Positions 44,858-54,452 of a stretch of 64,000 nt of DNA are shown in pieces (the stretch's first letter is position 1; every line of letters starts with the position of its first letter). The position numbers and the translations under genes were made by a program. This DNA comes from Gammaproteobacteria bacterium 45_16_T64 (GTDB lineage Bacteria > Pseudomonadota > Gammaproteobacteria > Pseudomonadales > Ketobacteraceae): assembly GCA_002162955.1 (NCBI GenBank), contig MABD01000041.1:1-64000 (forward strand). Reading direction: 5' to 3'. Below the pieces are notes generated by a model, which saw nothing but the letters and a program-made list of their open reading frames with translations, was not told the origin of the DNA and made no database searches.

Positions 44858-45904
44858 ATGAAACACCTATACCAAGACAAAAGCACAGTAAGTATCACCA
44901 TCGCAGTGCCTATGCTGCTCCAATCCCTAGAAGGCGCAAGGCTTGCCGGGCTTGATATAGAGCGTTTACTGCGCAAAAGTGGTATTGAGCCGCAGCAACT
45001 CATCGACGAGCCGGAGAAGCGCGTCCCTCTGGATCAATACGTTCTGCTCAGTCGATATACCGCAGGCGCCATGCAGGATGAAATCGCCGGGCTGTTTGAG
45101 AAACCCATGCGTATTGGGCATTTTCGCGCAATGGCACTCACTTCAGTCCATGCAAAAACGGTGGGCGGTGCTTTTATCCGCAGTATCGAATTCTATAATT
45201 TATTTGAAAACAGTGTGCAGTATCAGATTGAAGAGGTCGGTGATGAGATTATTTTTACCGCGACACGAATACCCGGCCATAAAATAGGTAATACATACGC
45301 CATCGAAAGCTCTCTCACGGTACAACACCGATTTATGGGCTGGTTAGCCAACGAGCGTATTATTCTGAATAGAGTGACCCTGGATTACCCTGCCCCAAGC
45401 TACCGTCATGAATACCACTATATGTTCTATGACGCCCCCGTAGAATTTGATCAAACAGCCATAACCCTACGATTTAATAAGCATTTTATGTCACGGCCAA
45501 TTGTGCAAAATGAGTCCGCTGTGGAGGGTTATGTGAGGCGAGCGCCGATGGACGTGTACCTACCGGTTAGCGCAGGGGGGAAGGTCACGGTTGAGGTTCG
45601 CAACAAAATTATTCATTACGTAGAAACTAACAATCAACAACCGGAGTTACGGGATATCGCCAGTGCAATGAATCTATCCCAACAAACGCTACGACGACAT
45701 TTGCAAAAAGAAGACAGTAGTTTTCATGTTATTAAAGCACAGATTAGACGGGATTTTTCGATCAATTTATTGGGCAATATTGAGCTGTCTGTTGAAGAAA
45801 TCGCTTATCAATCGGGGTATACCGAAGCCAGTGCATTTATTCGTGCTTTTAAGAGCTGGACTGGTTTTACCCCGTATATTTTTAGAAAGGGATTGCTTTC
45901 ATAG
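44858..45904 (+). CDS. AraC-family transcriptional regulator
   Basis: A 348-residue OruR-like AraC regulator: N-terminal ligand-binding domain with LFENSVQYQIEEVGDE, then the double helix-turn-helix at about 255-345 (IASAMNLSQQTLRRHLQKEDSS and IAYQSGYTEASAFIRAFKSWTGFTP). It is divergent from the acyl-CoA dehydrogenase-SDR operon and probably activates it. No clear ribosome site before the ATG. Confidence 0.9.
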   Translation: MKHLYQDKSTVSITIAVPMLLQSLEGARLAGLDIERLLRKSGIEPQQLIDEPEKRVPLDQYVLLSRYTAGAMQDEIAGLFEKPMRIGHFRAMALTSVHAKTVGGAFIRSIEFYNLFENSVQYQIEEVGDEIIFTATRIPGHKIGNTYAIESSLTVQHRFMGWLANERIILNRVTLDYPAPSYRHEYHYMFYDAPVEFDQTAITLRFNKHFMSRPIVQNESAVEGYVRRAPMDVYLPVSAGGKVTVEVRNKIIHYVETNNQQPELRDIASAMNLSQQTLRRHLQKEDSSFHVIKAQIRRDFSINLLGNIELSVEEIAYQSGYTEASAFIRAFKSWTGFTPYIFRKGLLS

Positions 45905-45921
45905 CATACCCATAAACCCTG

Positions 45922-46188
45922 TTAGGGTATTTCACTATCCCAAGTATCCTCAAACCCCTCGTTACTGCAATAGATATGTATGGACGTATAAATTCGCTCA
46001 AGCCATTGTTCTATATCATCTTCTGTACTCGACTCAACGATTCTCCAATAGAGTTTCGCTAGAATCCTAACTTCCTCATCATTTTTAGGATAACCGACAC
46101 CTAGAATGTCTAGCGCTTTATCATCATTAAAACTGTTGGCGTACCTTATAAGCGTTTCTTTTTCCTTATCGCTTTTAAATTCAATCAT
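45922..46188 (-). CDS. Small acidic protein, possible antitoxin/immunity partner
   Basis: An 88-residue acidic protein (MIEFKSDKEKETLIRYANSF...) with many Asp and Glu, no signal or membrane segment. Its ATG overlaps the stop codon of the upstream gene by 4 bp (ATGA), so the two are translationally coupled. I do not recognise a family. Paired with the Tse2-like protein, it would be a natural antitoxin or immunity protein; this is inference from position, size and charge. Confidence 0.55.
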   Translation of the reverse strand: MIEFKSDKEKETLIRYANSFNDDKALDILGVGYPKNDEEVRILAKLYWRIVESSTEDDIEQWLERIYTSIHIYCSNEGFEDTWDSEIP

Positions 46189-46661
46189 AACCCTACCTGT
46201 GCATCTCTAATGACTGACATTCTATCAGCGATCCATTCCAGCTTCTCTCTTAACTTCTCCACATGCATTCTTTCCGTGGCACATAGTAAATAGTGTTGTT
46301 TCTTTCTATCCCTCGGATCGGCAATAAAAGCTAATCCAGATGGGATATCCGATGCCTCAAGGACCCAATATACCGACACAGGAACCCCTGGATTCCGTTT
46401 CGATTTCATCCTGTGGATACCTTTTAGATGCTGCCAATGCGCAGAAAATGATAATCCGTGTTCATCCGATGGATGGATCCAATTCCCACAAGAGGAAAAT
46501 ATGAAATCATCCCGTTGAATGCCGTTTATTACGTCTTTGTTACTACTATTTGGATTGAGGTATAGAGTAGGATGCTCGCCCTTAACAACCGGTCTAGCAA
46601 ACCATTTTTCCAAGGTTTTCAAATAAACCCTCAGATCTTCCATTATCTTAAATTGCTCCAT
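46185..46661 (-). CDS. Tse2-like putative ADP-ribosyltransferase toxin
   Basis: A protein of about 158 residues (from the ATG at 46661; a GTG at 46706 would add 15). The order HEHGLSFSAHW, VYWVLEASDIPSGLAFIAD, HYLLCATERMHVEKLREKLEWIADRM matches, by eye, the G-S-F / DIP-x-x-L / D-x-HY / M-x-x-x-x-L pattern of the Tse2 family of toxins. It has no signal peptide. Its stop overlaps the start of a small acidic gene, the usual arrangement of a toxin with its antidote. The name rests on pattern resemblance only. Confidence 0.45.
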   Translation of the reverse strand: MEQFKIMEDLRVYLKTLEKWFARPVVKGEHPTLYLNPNSSNKDVINGIQRDDFIFSSCGNWIHPSDEHGLSFSAHWQHLKGIHRMKSKRNPGVPVSVYWVLEASDIPSGLAFIADPRDRKKQHYLLCATERMHVEKLREKLEWIADRMSVIRDAQVGL

Positions 46662-46978
46662 AATTATACAGATCCCTTTCCTATCAATTGAAGAAACTAG
46701 CCTCACACCTACTGAAAAATATAACGAGAATCATAACGTTATACAACACCCTTGATCTTATCTGACAGTATTCCTCACGCTACAAACTATTGGGTATTCA
46801 TCGCCTATCAATTTTATAGTACTCCCCGTGATATTGTTACCCTCCAGGGTAATCCTTTCCTTTATAAGACAATCATTATTATAAGAAAATGCTATTACCA
46901 TCAAAAGCAAAAACAGCAGAAGTAGGCAATACTAAAATGTGGACAAGTCAATTCTTCTCTGTATATAGGCTCTAACAC

Positions 46979-49900
46979 GTGACTGACTATAAACCAAAAA
47001 ATGGTACATTTACCCCCAAACCCACCGCTTCCAATGGGTTATCTTTAATGCTCGCCAAACTTAGCCTCAGTCAAAAAATAATACTAGGATTCTCTATTCC
47101 TATTCTTCTTATTGTGGTCCTTGCATATTCGGTTCATAACAGCACCCAGACCCTAGTAGAAACCAACAAATGGGTGGAGCATACCCATAAAGTCATCGCT
47201 AAAGGGCACCTGCTGGAAAAGCTAATGCTAGAGATGGAGACCGGCGAACGCGGTTTTTTAATCACGGGAAAAGACAGTTTTTTATCCCCCTTCAATAAAG
47301 CCAGTGACGAATGGACATATCAAATAGACACAACCAAAGAACTGGTTAGCGACAACCCTCGACAAGTCGAGAACCTGTATCAAATAAACCTACGTGCAGA
47401 ACAATGGATACAACAAGCGGCAATTCCAGAAATAGCAGAGCGTCGTAAAGTCCATTCTGACACTCTTAGTATCGATCATATAGAAACAATTTTGGAGAAA
47501 AAGGTAGGCAAGAATATACTGGATGAAATCCGAGACACCGCCAAAACAATAGATACACGATTTACTACCGCCAACAACCAAAAAGCGTCTCTTCTACTTA
47601 CCACTATCTTGAAAGATGTCGTTGACCAAGAGACTGGAGAACGGGGTTTTCTTATCACTGGTGATGAGTCTTTCCTCGAACCTTATTATTCGGGCCACGA
47701 CAACTTCAATCGCCATATTAGCCAACTACGATCACACATCCTCAATACACCTGACAAAGATGAAGTTAAGCAATTAATCAACACCATAGAAAGCCTTGCC
47801 GCATCCTGGTTAAAAAATGCAGCTAATCCCGAAATTGCTTTGCGTAGAACACAAAACGTTGATGCAAAGCAATTAACCGACTCGGTAATAGCCCGATCCA
47901 GCGCACGACTACTCAGCGAAAAGCAAGCCGAAGATAAGATCCGAGAAAACCGCACTGGCACTGGCACTGGCACTGGCACTGGCACTGGCACTGGCACTGG
48001 CACTGGCACTGGCACATTATCAAAAGCAGCAATGCAAAATGAAATACAAGCATTAATAAAACATGAAAAAGAACAGTCCGTAAATATGTTGACCGATGCA
48101 TCAAACAAAGCAGAGCAGAAAAAAATACATCAATTAGGAGATATCATTGCAAAAGGAAGAGGAAAATTCATACTCGACAATATGCGACACACCTTTGACA
48201 TGCTCGAAATTATCTTCGAAAAATCACAGGACGAACATGCACGTACTCTACTCATTTCGTTGGCCAAATCGATGGTAGATCAAGAGACCGGCCAGAGAGG
48301 TTTTTTGATTACTGGGGAAGATACATTTTTAGAGCCATTCGAATTTGGACAAATACAATTTTCCAAATTATTAGATGAAATAAGATCACTCACCAACAAC
48401 TTCTTCGACAAAGAACAAGTCATGAAGGATATCGAAAAAATTGAAGTTCTTACACGAAAATGGCAACAGGAAGCCGCCGAGAAGGAAATTGAAGCTCGAC
48501 GAGAAATAGGCCGCACGGGGCTTTCATCGCTAGAAACAGCACAGCAGGCGATCGCCCCAGAAAAGCTCTCTTTGTACACACACGAGAACAAAATTCACAT
48601 AAGAAATCTTAACAGTCTATTTACTAAAAATATTTTTATTGAGGGAATAGACGCCCTATCCAAATTCGACGTTAACTTATCGGATCAAAAATTGGACTTC
48701 GTTCAATACATGATTAACGGTCAAGCAAAACACCTTGAAGAATTCAACAAACGACAAGACCTAAGCAATAAACTCATCATAGATATTGCCGTCTTAGCAG
48801 AAAAAAATTTATCAAACGAAGCTCTGACATCATCTAAAATCAGCATTGACAAAATAACAAAGAACATTAATCTTTGGCATCGAATTCATTTCCAAAAAAA
48901 CATACACAACAAGGGAAACATCAACTACAGCCGCGCATCAGCACTCTCACAAATACAGCAAGTATTAAAACAGGGAAAAGGAAAAAGACTACTAGATGAA
49001 TCTCGAGCCATCATTGTAGACATTGACAACGACTTTATTAAAGCAAAAAATATTCAAGGTTCGCACATAGCTCTCAGCATTGCCAAACACCTAGTGGACC
49101 AAGAGACTGGAGAACGAGGATTTATCATCACGGGTGAAGAGAGTTTTCTAGAACCCTATTATGAAGGAGGAAAAAATCTACGATTAGACATATCAAAATT
49201 AAAAAATATCGCAGATAAATCCTTTGACATACACGATGGAATTGCCTTACTTGATGCCATCCTTAAACTCACGAATCAGTGGCAGAAAGAAGCAGCGTTG
49301 CCGGAAATAGAGTTACGAAAACGAGTAAATTCAGGAACCGAGAACTTTGAAGCCATTATTAGAACACTATCCTCTGGTCACGGAAAGAGTATTCTCGATG
49401 AGATTCGATATCAACAACGATTACTCAATCAAATGTTTGACCGCGCACAAAATCAATACGCACAACGACTAATTTCTCAAATTGAGAAAGACATTGTAGA
49501 TATGGAAACGGGTCAACGTGGTTTCTTATTATCTGGAAAGCCCGAATTTTTACAGCCTTATCACCAAGGTATTAATCGCATAGAAAAACACTTCGTAGAA
49601 TTACGACAACTAATATTACAAAACTATGATTCCCGCGAGATGCTGAATAAAATTGAAAAATTACGATTAAAAACAGAACAATGGAAATCCGAAGCAGGCG
49701 CTCCAGAGATAGCAATGCGGCGTCAACTATCTCAATCCGGTGCAACCATGGATGACGTCACTCGATTGATCGAAAAAGAAACAGGAAAGAATCTTATTGA
49801 AGATATTCAAGTGAGAATTCAAGATTTTGTCGATATTGAACAAAGCCTTATCAACATTCGCTCCTTAGAGTCTGCATCAGCCGCACAGCGCACGCTCTAT

Positions 49901-52297
49901 CAAACGATCTTTGGCGCTCTACTTGCTATATTTATTGCAGTTTTATCAGGTTACTACCTACTTAAAACAATTTTACAATCCTTAAGTGAACTCAATAAAG
50001 GCACGCAAAAAGTCGCTGATGGTGATTTTGATCAAGTACTAGAGATTAGTAGCAAAGACGAGATTGGGCAACTGGCACAAGCATTTAACAAGATGACTCG
50101 ACGGCTAAAATCCTCAACTGAAGAGATGGCGTTATCAAAATTAGAATTAGAAAATCAAGCTTCAATACTTAGCGAAAAAAACAGTCAAATTGAAATAACC
50201 AACACCGACCTTATTTCAGTTCAGCGAGAACTTGAACGAAAAGCTATGGATTTGGAACAATCAAGTCAATATAAGTCTGATTTTCTTGCCACCATGAGCC
50301 ATGAAATTCGCACCCCGATGAATGGTGTATTGGGAATGCTGGGCTTATTGCTAAAAACGGACCTTAGCCACGATCAACAACGAAAAGCCAATATGGCCCA
50401 TAGTAGCGCACAATCATTATTAACCATCATTAATGATATCCTCGATTTCTCTAAAATTGATTCTGGAAAATTGGATCTGGAATATATCGACTTTAATCTT
50501 CGAAGCTTGCTAGAAGATATCTCAGAGAGTGTTGCATTACGTGCGGAAGAAAAGAACATTGAAGTCGTTCTCAATATTATTGATATCGGTCAATCGATAG
50601 TAAAAGGGGATCCAGGGAGGATACGTCAAGTACTCACCAATCTAATCGGAAATGCTCTCAAGTTCACAGAAGCGGGGGAAATAGTCATTCGTGCAGCAAC
50701 AAAAATAGAAGAAAGCGGGTCATTAACGCTGACTTGCGACGTCGAAGACACTGGTATTGGCATTTCAAAAGAACATCAACACAGATTATTTAACGCCTTC
50801 AGCCAGGAGGATGCCTCCACAACCCGAAAGTATGGCGGCACCGGCCTGGGGCTCTCCATCGTTAAGAACCTTTGTAACTTAATGAAAGGTGACGTGCAGG
50901 TTACCAGTACACAGGGAAAAGGCAGTTGCTTTAGTTTTTCCATCGAACTCGAAACAAGCCTGCAGTCTACCTCCTTTAAACCTCATGCAGATATCTCGAA
51001 ACTTCGAATCTTGGTGGTTGATGATAACACCACGAATCGAGAAGTACTCAAAGGACAACTGGCCTTCTGGGGGGCAAGTGTCGAAGAGGCGGATTCCGCT
51101 AGCAAAGCGCTCGCACTTTGTCAGCAACGACATCAAGAGCAATCCGGTTCAAACAACGCCCATAGCGCCCCTTTTGATATCGCCATATTAGACTTTCAAA
51201 TGCCAGAGACCGATGGCGCAGAGCTAGGAAAAAGGCTAAAAGAGCATCCAGATTTTAACAAAATGCACTTAATAATGATGAGTTCAATCAGTAACCGAGG
51301 TGACGCACAATATTTTGCGGACCTCGGCTTTTCGGGTTATTTTCCCAAACCAGTCTCTACGTCGGACTTACACGGTACCTTATCAATTATCGCCTCAGGG
51401 GGCGACCTTATTAAGGATGCACAACCCCTCGTTACGAAACACTTTATTCATGGACTTGCAGAGAAAGAAGCCACAATAACAACGCCACCATCAACAACAA
51501 GCTGGCCCGACAATACCCGTGTATTACTAGTGGAGGATAATCACATCAATCAACAAGTCGCGCTAGAATTGCTGGAAGACTTCAATATCCTTGTTGATGT
51601 CGCGGGCAATGGTATTGAAGCACTACAAACGTTACGACAGGCACAACACCAGGATCAATTCTCCTTGATTTTAATGGACTGTCAGATGCCAGAACTCGAT
51701 GGCTATGAAACCACCCAAAACATCCGCAAAGGTAGTGCTGGCAAAGAGAATAAAGATATCTCAATTATTGCAATGACCGCTAATGCGATGGTTGGTGATA
51801 GAGAAAAGTGTTTGGCATGCGGCATGGATGATTACTTAAGCAAACCCATAGACCAAGGAGAGCTTCATCGAATCATGCTTAAGTGGGTATCAAAGAATCA
51901 ACCCAATAGGCAAGAACCTAGCGTAGCGACGCCGGCCAATAAAAATGATGTTATCTGGAACGAAAAAGCAGCCCTTAAATATGTTAATAGTAAGCCCGAG
52001 CGGCTCAAACGGTTGATACAATTATTTATTGAAGACATGCCCAATCAACTAGAGAAGTTACGTAAAGCAATTAGCGAAGAAAACTACGACGACGCCTTTC
52101 ACATCGCCCATACCATTAAGGGGGTTGTTGGAACCCTAGGAGCACCCTCGTCGCTACAGCTCGCCGAACAAATAGAACAAGCGGCCAAGAGCAAAGATCA
52201 CTCACGCTTGATCGCACTTTTACCCGTGCTAGATAACAACCAGCTACAGCTTACTGATATCTTAACCCGATACGTAAGTGCACGGGACGCGGGGTAG
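46979..52297 (+). CDS. Giant hybrid sensor histidine kinase with repeated CHASE3 modules
   Basis: A 1772-residue membrane kinase. TM1 is at about 30-51. At least five CHASE3-type modules follow, marked by E-T-G-[EQ]-R-G-F-[LI]-[IL] motifs beginning near residues 87, 218, 436, 709 and 843, with a degenerate stretch between the third and fourth. A (Thr-Gly)10 linker lies near 326-345. TM2 is at about 974-998, then HAMP, HisKA with phospho-His 1108, HATPase (N box near 1221), receiver 1 (Asp1405), receiver 2 (Asp1567) and an HPt domain with His1711. Sensor input is periplasmic, output a phosphorelay. Start GTG 46979 or ATG 47048, both with weak ribosome sites. Confidence 0.92.
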   Translation: MTDYKPKNGTFTPKPTASNGLSLMLAKLSLSQKIILGFSIPILLIVVLAYSVHNSTQTLVETNKWVEHTHKVIAKGHLLEKLMLEMETGERGFLITGKDSFLSPFNKASDEWTYQIDTTKELVSDNPRQVENLYQINLRAEQWIQQAAIPEIAERRKVHSDTLSIDHIETILEKKVGKNILDEIRDTAKTIDTRFTTANNQKASLLLTTILKDVVDQETGERGFLITGDESFLEPYYSGHDNFNRHISQLRSHILNTPDKDEVKQLINTIESLAASWLKNAANPEIALRRTQNVDAKQLTDSVIARSSARLLSEKQAEDKIRENRTGTGTGTGTGTGTGTGTGTGTLSKAAMQNEIQALIKHEKEQSVNMLTDASNKAEQKKIHQLGDIIAKGRGKFILDNMRHTFDMLEIIFEKSQDEHARTLLISLAKSMVDQETGQRGFLITGEDTFLEPFEFGQIQFSKLLDEIRSLTNNFFDKEQVMKDIEKIEVLTRKWQQEAAEKEIEARREIGRTGLSSLETAQQAIAPEKLSLYTHENKIHIRNLNSLFTKNIFIEGIDALSKFDVNLSDQKLDFVQYMINGQAKHLEEFNKRQDLSNKLIIDIAVLAEKNLSNEALTSSKISIDKITKNINLWHRIHFQKNIHNKGNINYSRASALSQIQQVLKQGKGKRLLDESRAIIVDIDNDFIKAKNIQGSHIALSIAKHLVDQETGERGFIITGEESFLEPYYEGGKNLRLDISKLKNIADKSFDIHDGIALLDAILKLTNQWQKEAALPEIELRKRVNSGTENFEAIIRTLSSGHGKSILDEIRYQQRLLNQMFDRAQNQYAQRLISQIEKDIVDMETGQRGFLLSGKPEFLQPYHQGINRIEKHFVELRQLILQNYDSREMLNKIEKLRLKTEQWKSEAGAPEIAMRRQLSQSGATMDDVTRLIEKETGKNLIEDIQVRIQDFVDIEQSLINIRSLESASAAQRTLYQTIFGALLAIFIAVLSGYYLLKTILQSLSELNKGTQKVADGDFDQVLEISSKDEIGQLAQAFNKMTRRLKSSTEEMALSKLELENQASILSEKNSQIEITNTDLISVQRELERKAMDLEQSSQYKSDFLATMSHEIRTPMNGVLGMLGLLLKTDLSHDQQRKANMAHSSAQSLLTIINDILDFSKIDSGKLDLEYIDFNLRSLLEDISESVALRAEEKNIEVVLNIIDIGQSIVKGDPGRIRQVLTNLIGNALKFTEAGEIVIRAATKIEESGSLTLTCDVEDTGIGISKEHQHRLFNAFSQEDASTTRKYGGTGLGLSIVKNLCNLMKGDVQVTSTQGKGSCFSFSIELETSLQSTSFKPHADISKLRILVVDDNTTNREVLKGQLAFWGASVEEADSASKALALCQQRHQEQSGSNNAHSAPFDIAILDFQMPETDGAELGKRLKEHPDFNKMHLIMMSSISNRGDAQYFADLGFSGYFPKPVSTSDLHGTLSIIASGGDLIKDAQPLVTKHFIHGLAEKEATITTPPSTTSWPDNTRVLLVEDNHINQQVALELLEDFNILVDVAGNGIEALQTLRQAQHQDQFSLILMDCQMPELDGYETTQNIRKGSAGKENKDISIIAMTANAMVGDREKCLACGMDDYLSKPIDQGELHRIMLKWVSKNQPNRQEPSVATPANKNDVIWNEKAALKYVNSKPERLKRLIQLFIEDMPNQLEKLRKAISEENYDDAFHIAHTIKGVVGTLGAPSSLQLAEQIEQAAKSKDHSRLIALLPVLDNNQLQLTDILTRYVSARDAG
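47952..48015 (+). repeat. Hexanucleotide microsatellite, ten GCACTG units
   Basis: Ten perfect GCACTG units (47952-48011) plus GCAC. In the kinase frame each unit encodes Thr-Gly, so copy-number change keeps the frame and only alters linker length. Confidence 0.95.
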
Positions 52298-52301
52298 CAC
52301 A

Positions 52302-52943
52302 TCACTCCTGGGGGGAAAGCAACCATACTCGCTCTGTTGCAGCACAACGGCCTTTCAAACCACCCGGTATTTCCACGTCATCTAACAACGATAATTGATA
52401 GGTGCCTGCAAAGCGTCTCTCCACCTCTTCTGGCGTAATAGAAAACGGAGGCCCATCCATGAGGGATTGATCATAGCTATAACTCAACAGTAATTGATAA
52501 GCAGCACCTGTAATGTTTATAACATGAGGCACATACTTCTTTCGTATTTCTTCCGGCAATGCAACCAGAGCGGCTCGGTCATAAACAGCATCCACATTCC
52601 CTAGTTGTTCAGCAGATACATCAAAAATATCCCCAACAAATATATCGATGTTCTGTGCTGAGTATCGCACAACGGATCCCAATTCTGTTTTTGTGGGGTT
52701 AACCTGCATGCCAGAAAATAGCTGCTCGACAGCGAGAGCACTTAACTCCGCCCCCAGTACATGAAAGCCTTGAGATAATAACCATAGTGCATCGAGGGAT
52801 TTGCCACACAGGGGAAGAAATATTCGCGCACCAGGGTTCACAGGTAGCGCTGAAAAATGCTTAATTAAGAGAGGATTCGTGTCAGCTTCATGAAATCCAA
52901 TATCGTTTTCATTCCACCGTTGATGCCAGAAACTACTGTCCAT
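52302..52943 (-). CDS. tpm: Thiopurine S-methyltransferase-like protein (Tpm family)
   Basis: A 213-residue methyltransferase of the TPMT family: N-terminal FWHQRWNENDIGFHEADTNPLL, the SAM-binding ARIFLPLCGKSLDALWLLSQGF with LGAELS, and GNVDAVYDRAALVALPEEIRKKY. Bacterial members methylate thiopurines, selenite or tellurite. Length and motif order match the bacterial family. It converges with the kinase, 4 bp apart. Confidence 0.9.
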   Translation of the reverse strand: MDSSFWHQRWNENDIGFHEADTNPLLIKHFSALPVNPGARIFLPLCGKSLDALWLLSQGFHVLGAELSALAVEQLFSGMQVNPTKTELGSVVRYSAQNIDIFVGDIFDVSAEQLGNVDAVYDRAALVALPEEIRKKYVPHVINITGAAYQLLLSYSYDQSLMDGPPFSITPEEVERRFAGTYQLSLLDDVEIPGGLKGRCAATERVWLLSPQE

Positions 52944-53036
52944 TGTAGATTTACCTATCGTAGGTTTATGTCATCGATAGAGAGTATAACAATGATGAGT
53001 TAAGGCAACGTATAACCAGTAACAAGATATGACTCG

Positions 53037-53234
53037 CTAGTGCTGGTCATCTTTTTCTATGTCGGCTGTCGAGTTTTCACCATTAACAGTGGCTGCCTGC
53101 TTCATGTACCCTGATAGAAAGCGCCCAATAAAAGAGGAAATAAATGCAGTCACCGGACCTTTCTTAATAACACCCTGTGCAGGAAGACTAAATAACACAG
53201 TCAGAAAAAATCGGGCATAAAGAATTTGCGGCAT
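53037..53234 (-). CDS. Small hypothetical protein
   Basis: A 65-residue protein with AGGA eight bases before its ATG. It has a hydrophobic N-terminal half (ARFFLTVLFSLPAQGV) and a polar tail, and might be membrane-associated. No family is recognised. It sits 93 bp upstream of the tpm gene on the same strand. Confidence 0.45.
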   Translation of the reverse strand: MPQILYARFFLTVLFSLPAQGVIKKGPVTAFISSFIGRFLSGYMKQAATVNGENSTADIEKDDQH

Positions 53235-53714
53235 CCTACTTTCCTATTCGGTGAAGATAATGGCGACGTATTGAGTCGGCGCGCATTTTATCATCGAACG
53301 ATGAAGTCTCAACTAAAATCTGTGACTCCTGAGCCTATAAAAACAAACAAAAAAACTACGTTACAGAATCACAACGAACCAGTGCTTGTTGTAAGTTTAC
53401 GTTAACGGACATCCTGCAATACCGTTAACATTCTATACAAACTCACTTTCCTACCACCTCCTGACAAATCTATAAGGTGCACGCACCATTCAGTAAAAAA
53501 CTTGACGTTATTCTCAACACACACAACGGTAATATATAAATCTAAAAGGATGTTATATGATTAGCGGATAGTCAGCTTATCGCTTATTACTCTTGCCTCC
53601 AGCAGTATCGATATTGGTATTTTTGCTTACCGACCTTTATCAGCAAGAAATGCCACATACGATTTTATAATAATAAAAACAAAGACTTACTTATTACTGC
53701 GATGCTTATCTATT
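53235..53714. other. Upstream region of the ECF sigma operon
   Basis: No coding frame of note. It contains an 8-bp inverted repeat GTTAACGG (53401-53408) and CCGTTAAC (53422-53429) with a 13-base loop, which could be an operator or a weak hairpin. The promoter of the sigma-factor gene should lie here; I could not define it. Confidence 0.4.
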
Positions 53715-54374
53715 ATGAATATACGTCACATAGCAACATCCGGTATGAAAAAAGGACAGTCGGACTCCGCTTCCGCTGCCACAGACAACGCCGAACTACA
53801 GCTAATCCAACGCATTGCGCGCAAAGATAAAGAAGCGTTTGAAACGCTCTATCAACTATATCACCAACGTTTAGCGCGTTTTATTACCCCTATTTTTCGT
53901 GACTGCTCAGCCGCGTCTCCCGAGGAGATCATTAACGATACGATGTTTGTTGTATGGCGTCGCAGCGTTGACTTTAGACAGGATTCTAAGGTCTCCACGT
54001 GGATTTTTGGTATCGCCTATCGTACGGCGCTATCAGAAAGAAAGAAGCTTATAGCGAAAGCTGCACCCTTGAGCGACCTAGAAGCAGAGCAACCCAGCGA
54101 ATTCTGCAAAGAGCTGCAACGCATTAACTTCCAAAATTGGCTTACATTAGCGATCAACCAATTATCCCCAGAACACCAAGCCGTCGTAAGGCTGACGTAC
54201 TGGGAGGGGTTTTCCTATATCGAAATAGCACAAACACTGGCTTGCCCTGTTAATACAGTGAAAACACGAATGCACTACGCGAAAAGTAAACTGAAGTCCT
54301 TGTTACCCCAATTACTGGGGGAAGAAGCAGAGGGGTTTGATATATCAGAGGTTCTAGCAGGCATTATCAATTAA
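53715..54374 (+). CDS. ECF-type RNA polymerase sigma factor
   Basis: A 219-residue extracytoplasmic-function sigma factor. Region 2 is visible as DKEAFETLYQLYHQRLARFI...EEIINDTMFVVWRR and VSTWIFGIAYRTAL; region 4 as LTLAINQLSPEHQAVVRLTYWEGFSYIEIAQTLACPVNTVKTRMHYAKSKL. Region 1 and 3 are absent, as usual for the group. The anti-sigma gene follows after 78 bp. Its target promoters are not known. Confidence 0.93.
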   Translation: MNIRHIATSGMKKGQSDSASAATDNAELQLIQRIARKDKEAFETLYQLYHQRLARFITPIFRDCSAASPEEIINDTMFVVWRRSVDFRQDSKVSTWIFGIAYRTALSERKKLIAKAAPLSDLEAEQPSEFCKELQRINFQNWLTLAINQLSPEHQAVVRLTYWEGFSYIEIAQTLACPVNTVKTRMHYAKSKLKSLLPQLLGEEAEGFDISEVLAGIIN

Positions 54375-54452
54375 ATTTGCGTGTGCGTTGAACCTTTAGG
54401 GCTAATCTTACAACCTACATTATAACTTGCGGTAAAAACGGTTAATTACGAC

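Noticed and set aside
47952-48015. CRISPR array
   Set aside because: The repeats are 6 bp, directly adjacent and in frame with a coding region, without spacers.
47686-48108. Minus-strand frame rich in Val-Pro repeats opposite the kinase
   Set aside because: It is the reverse reading of the GCACTG microsatellite within a clear kinase coding region.
53401-53429. Terminator between the tpm region and sigma operon
   Set aside because: The inverted repeat has no following T-run and lies far from both gene ends.
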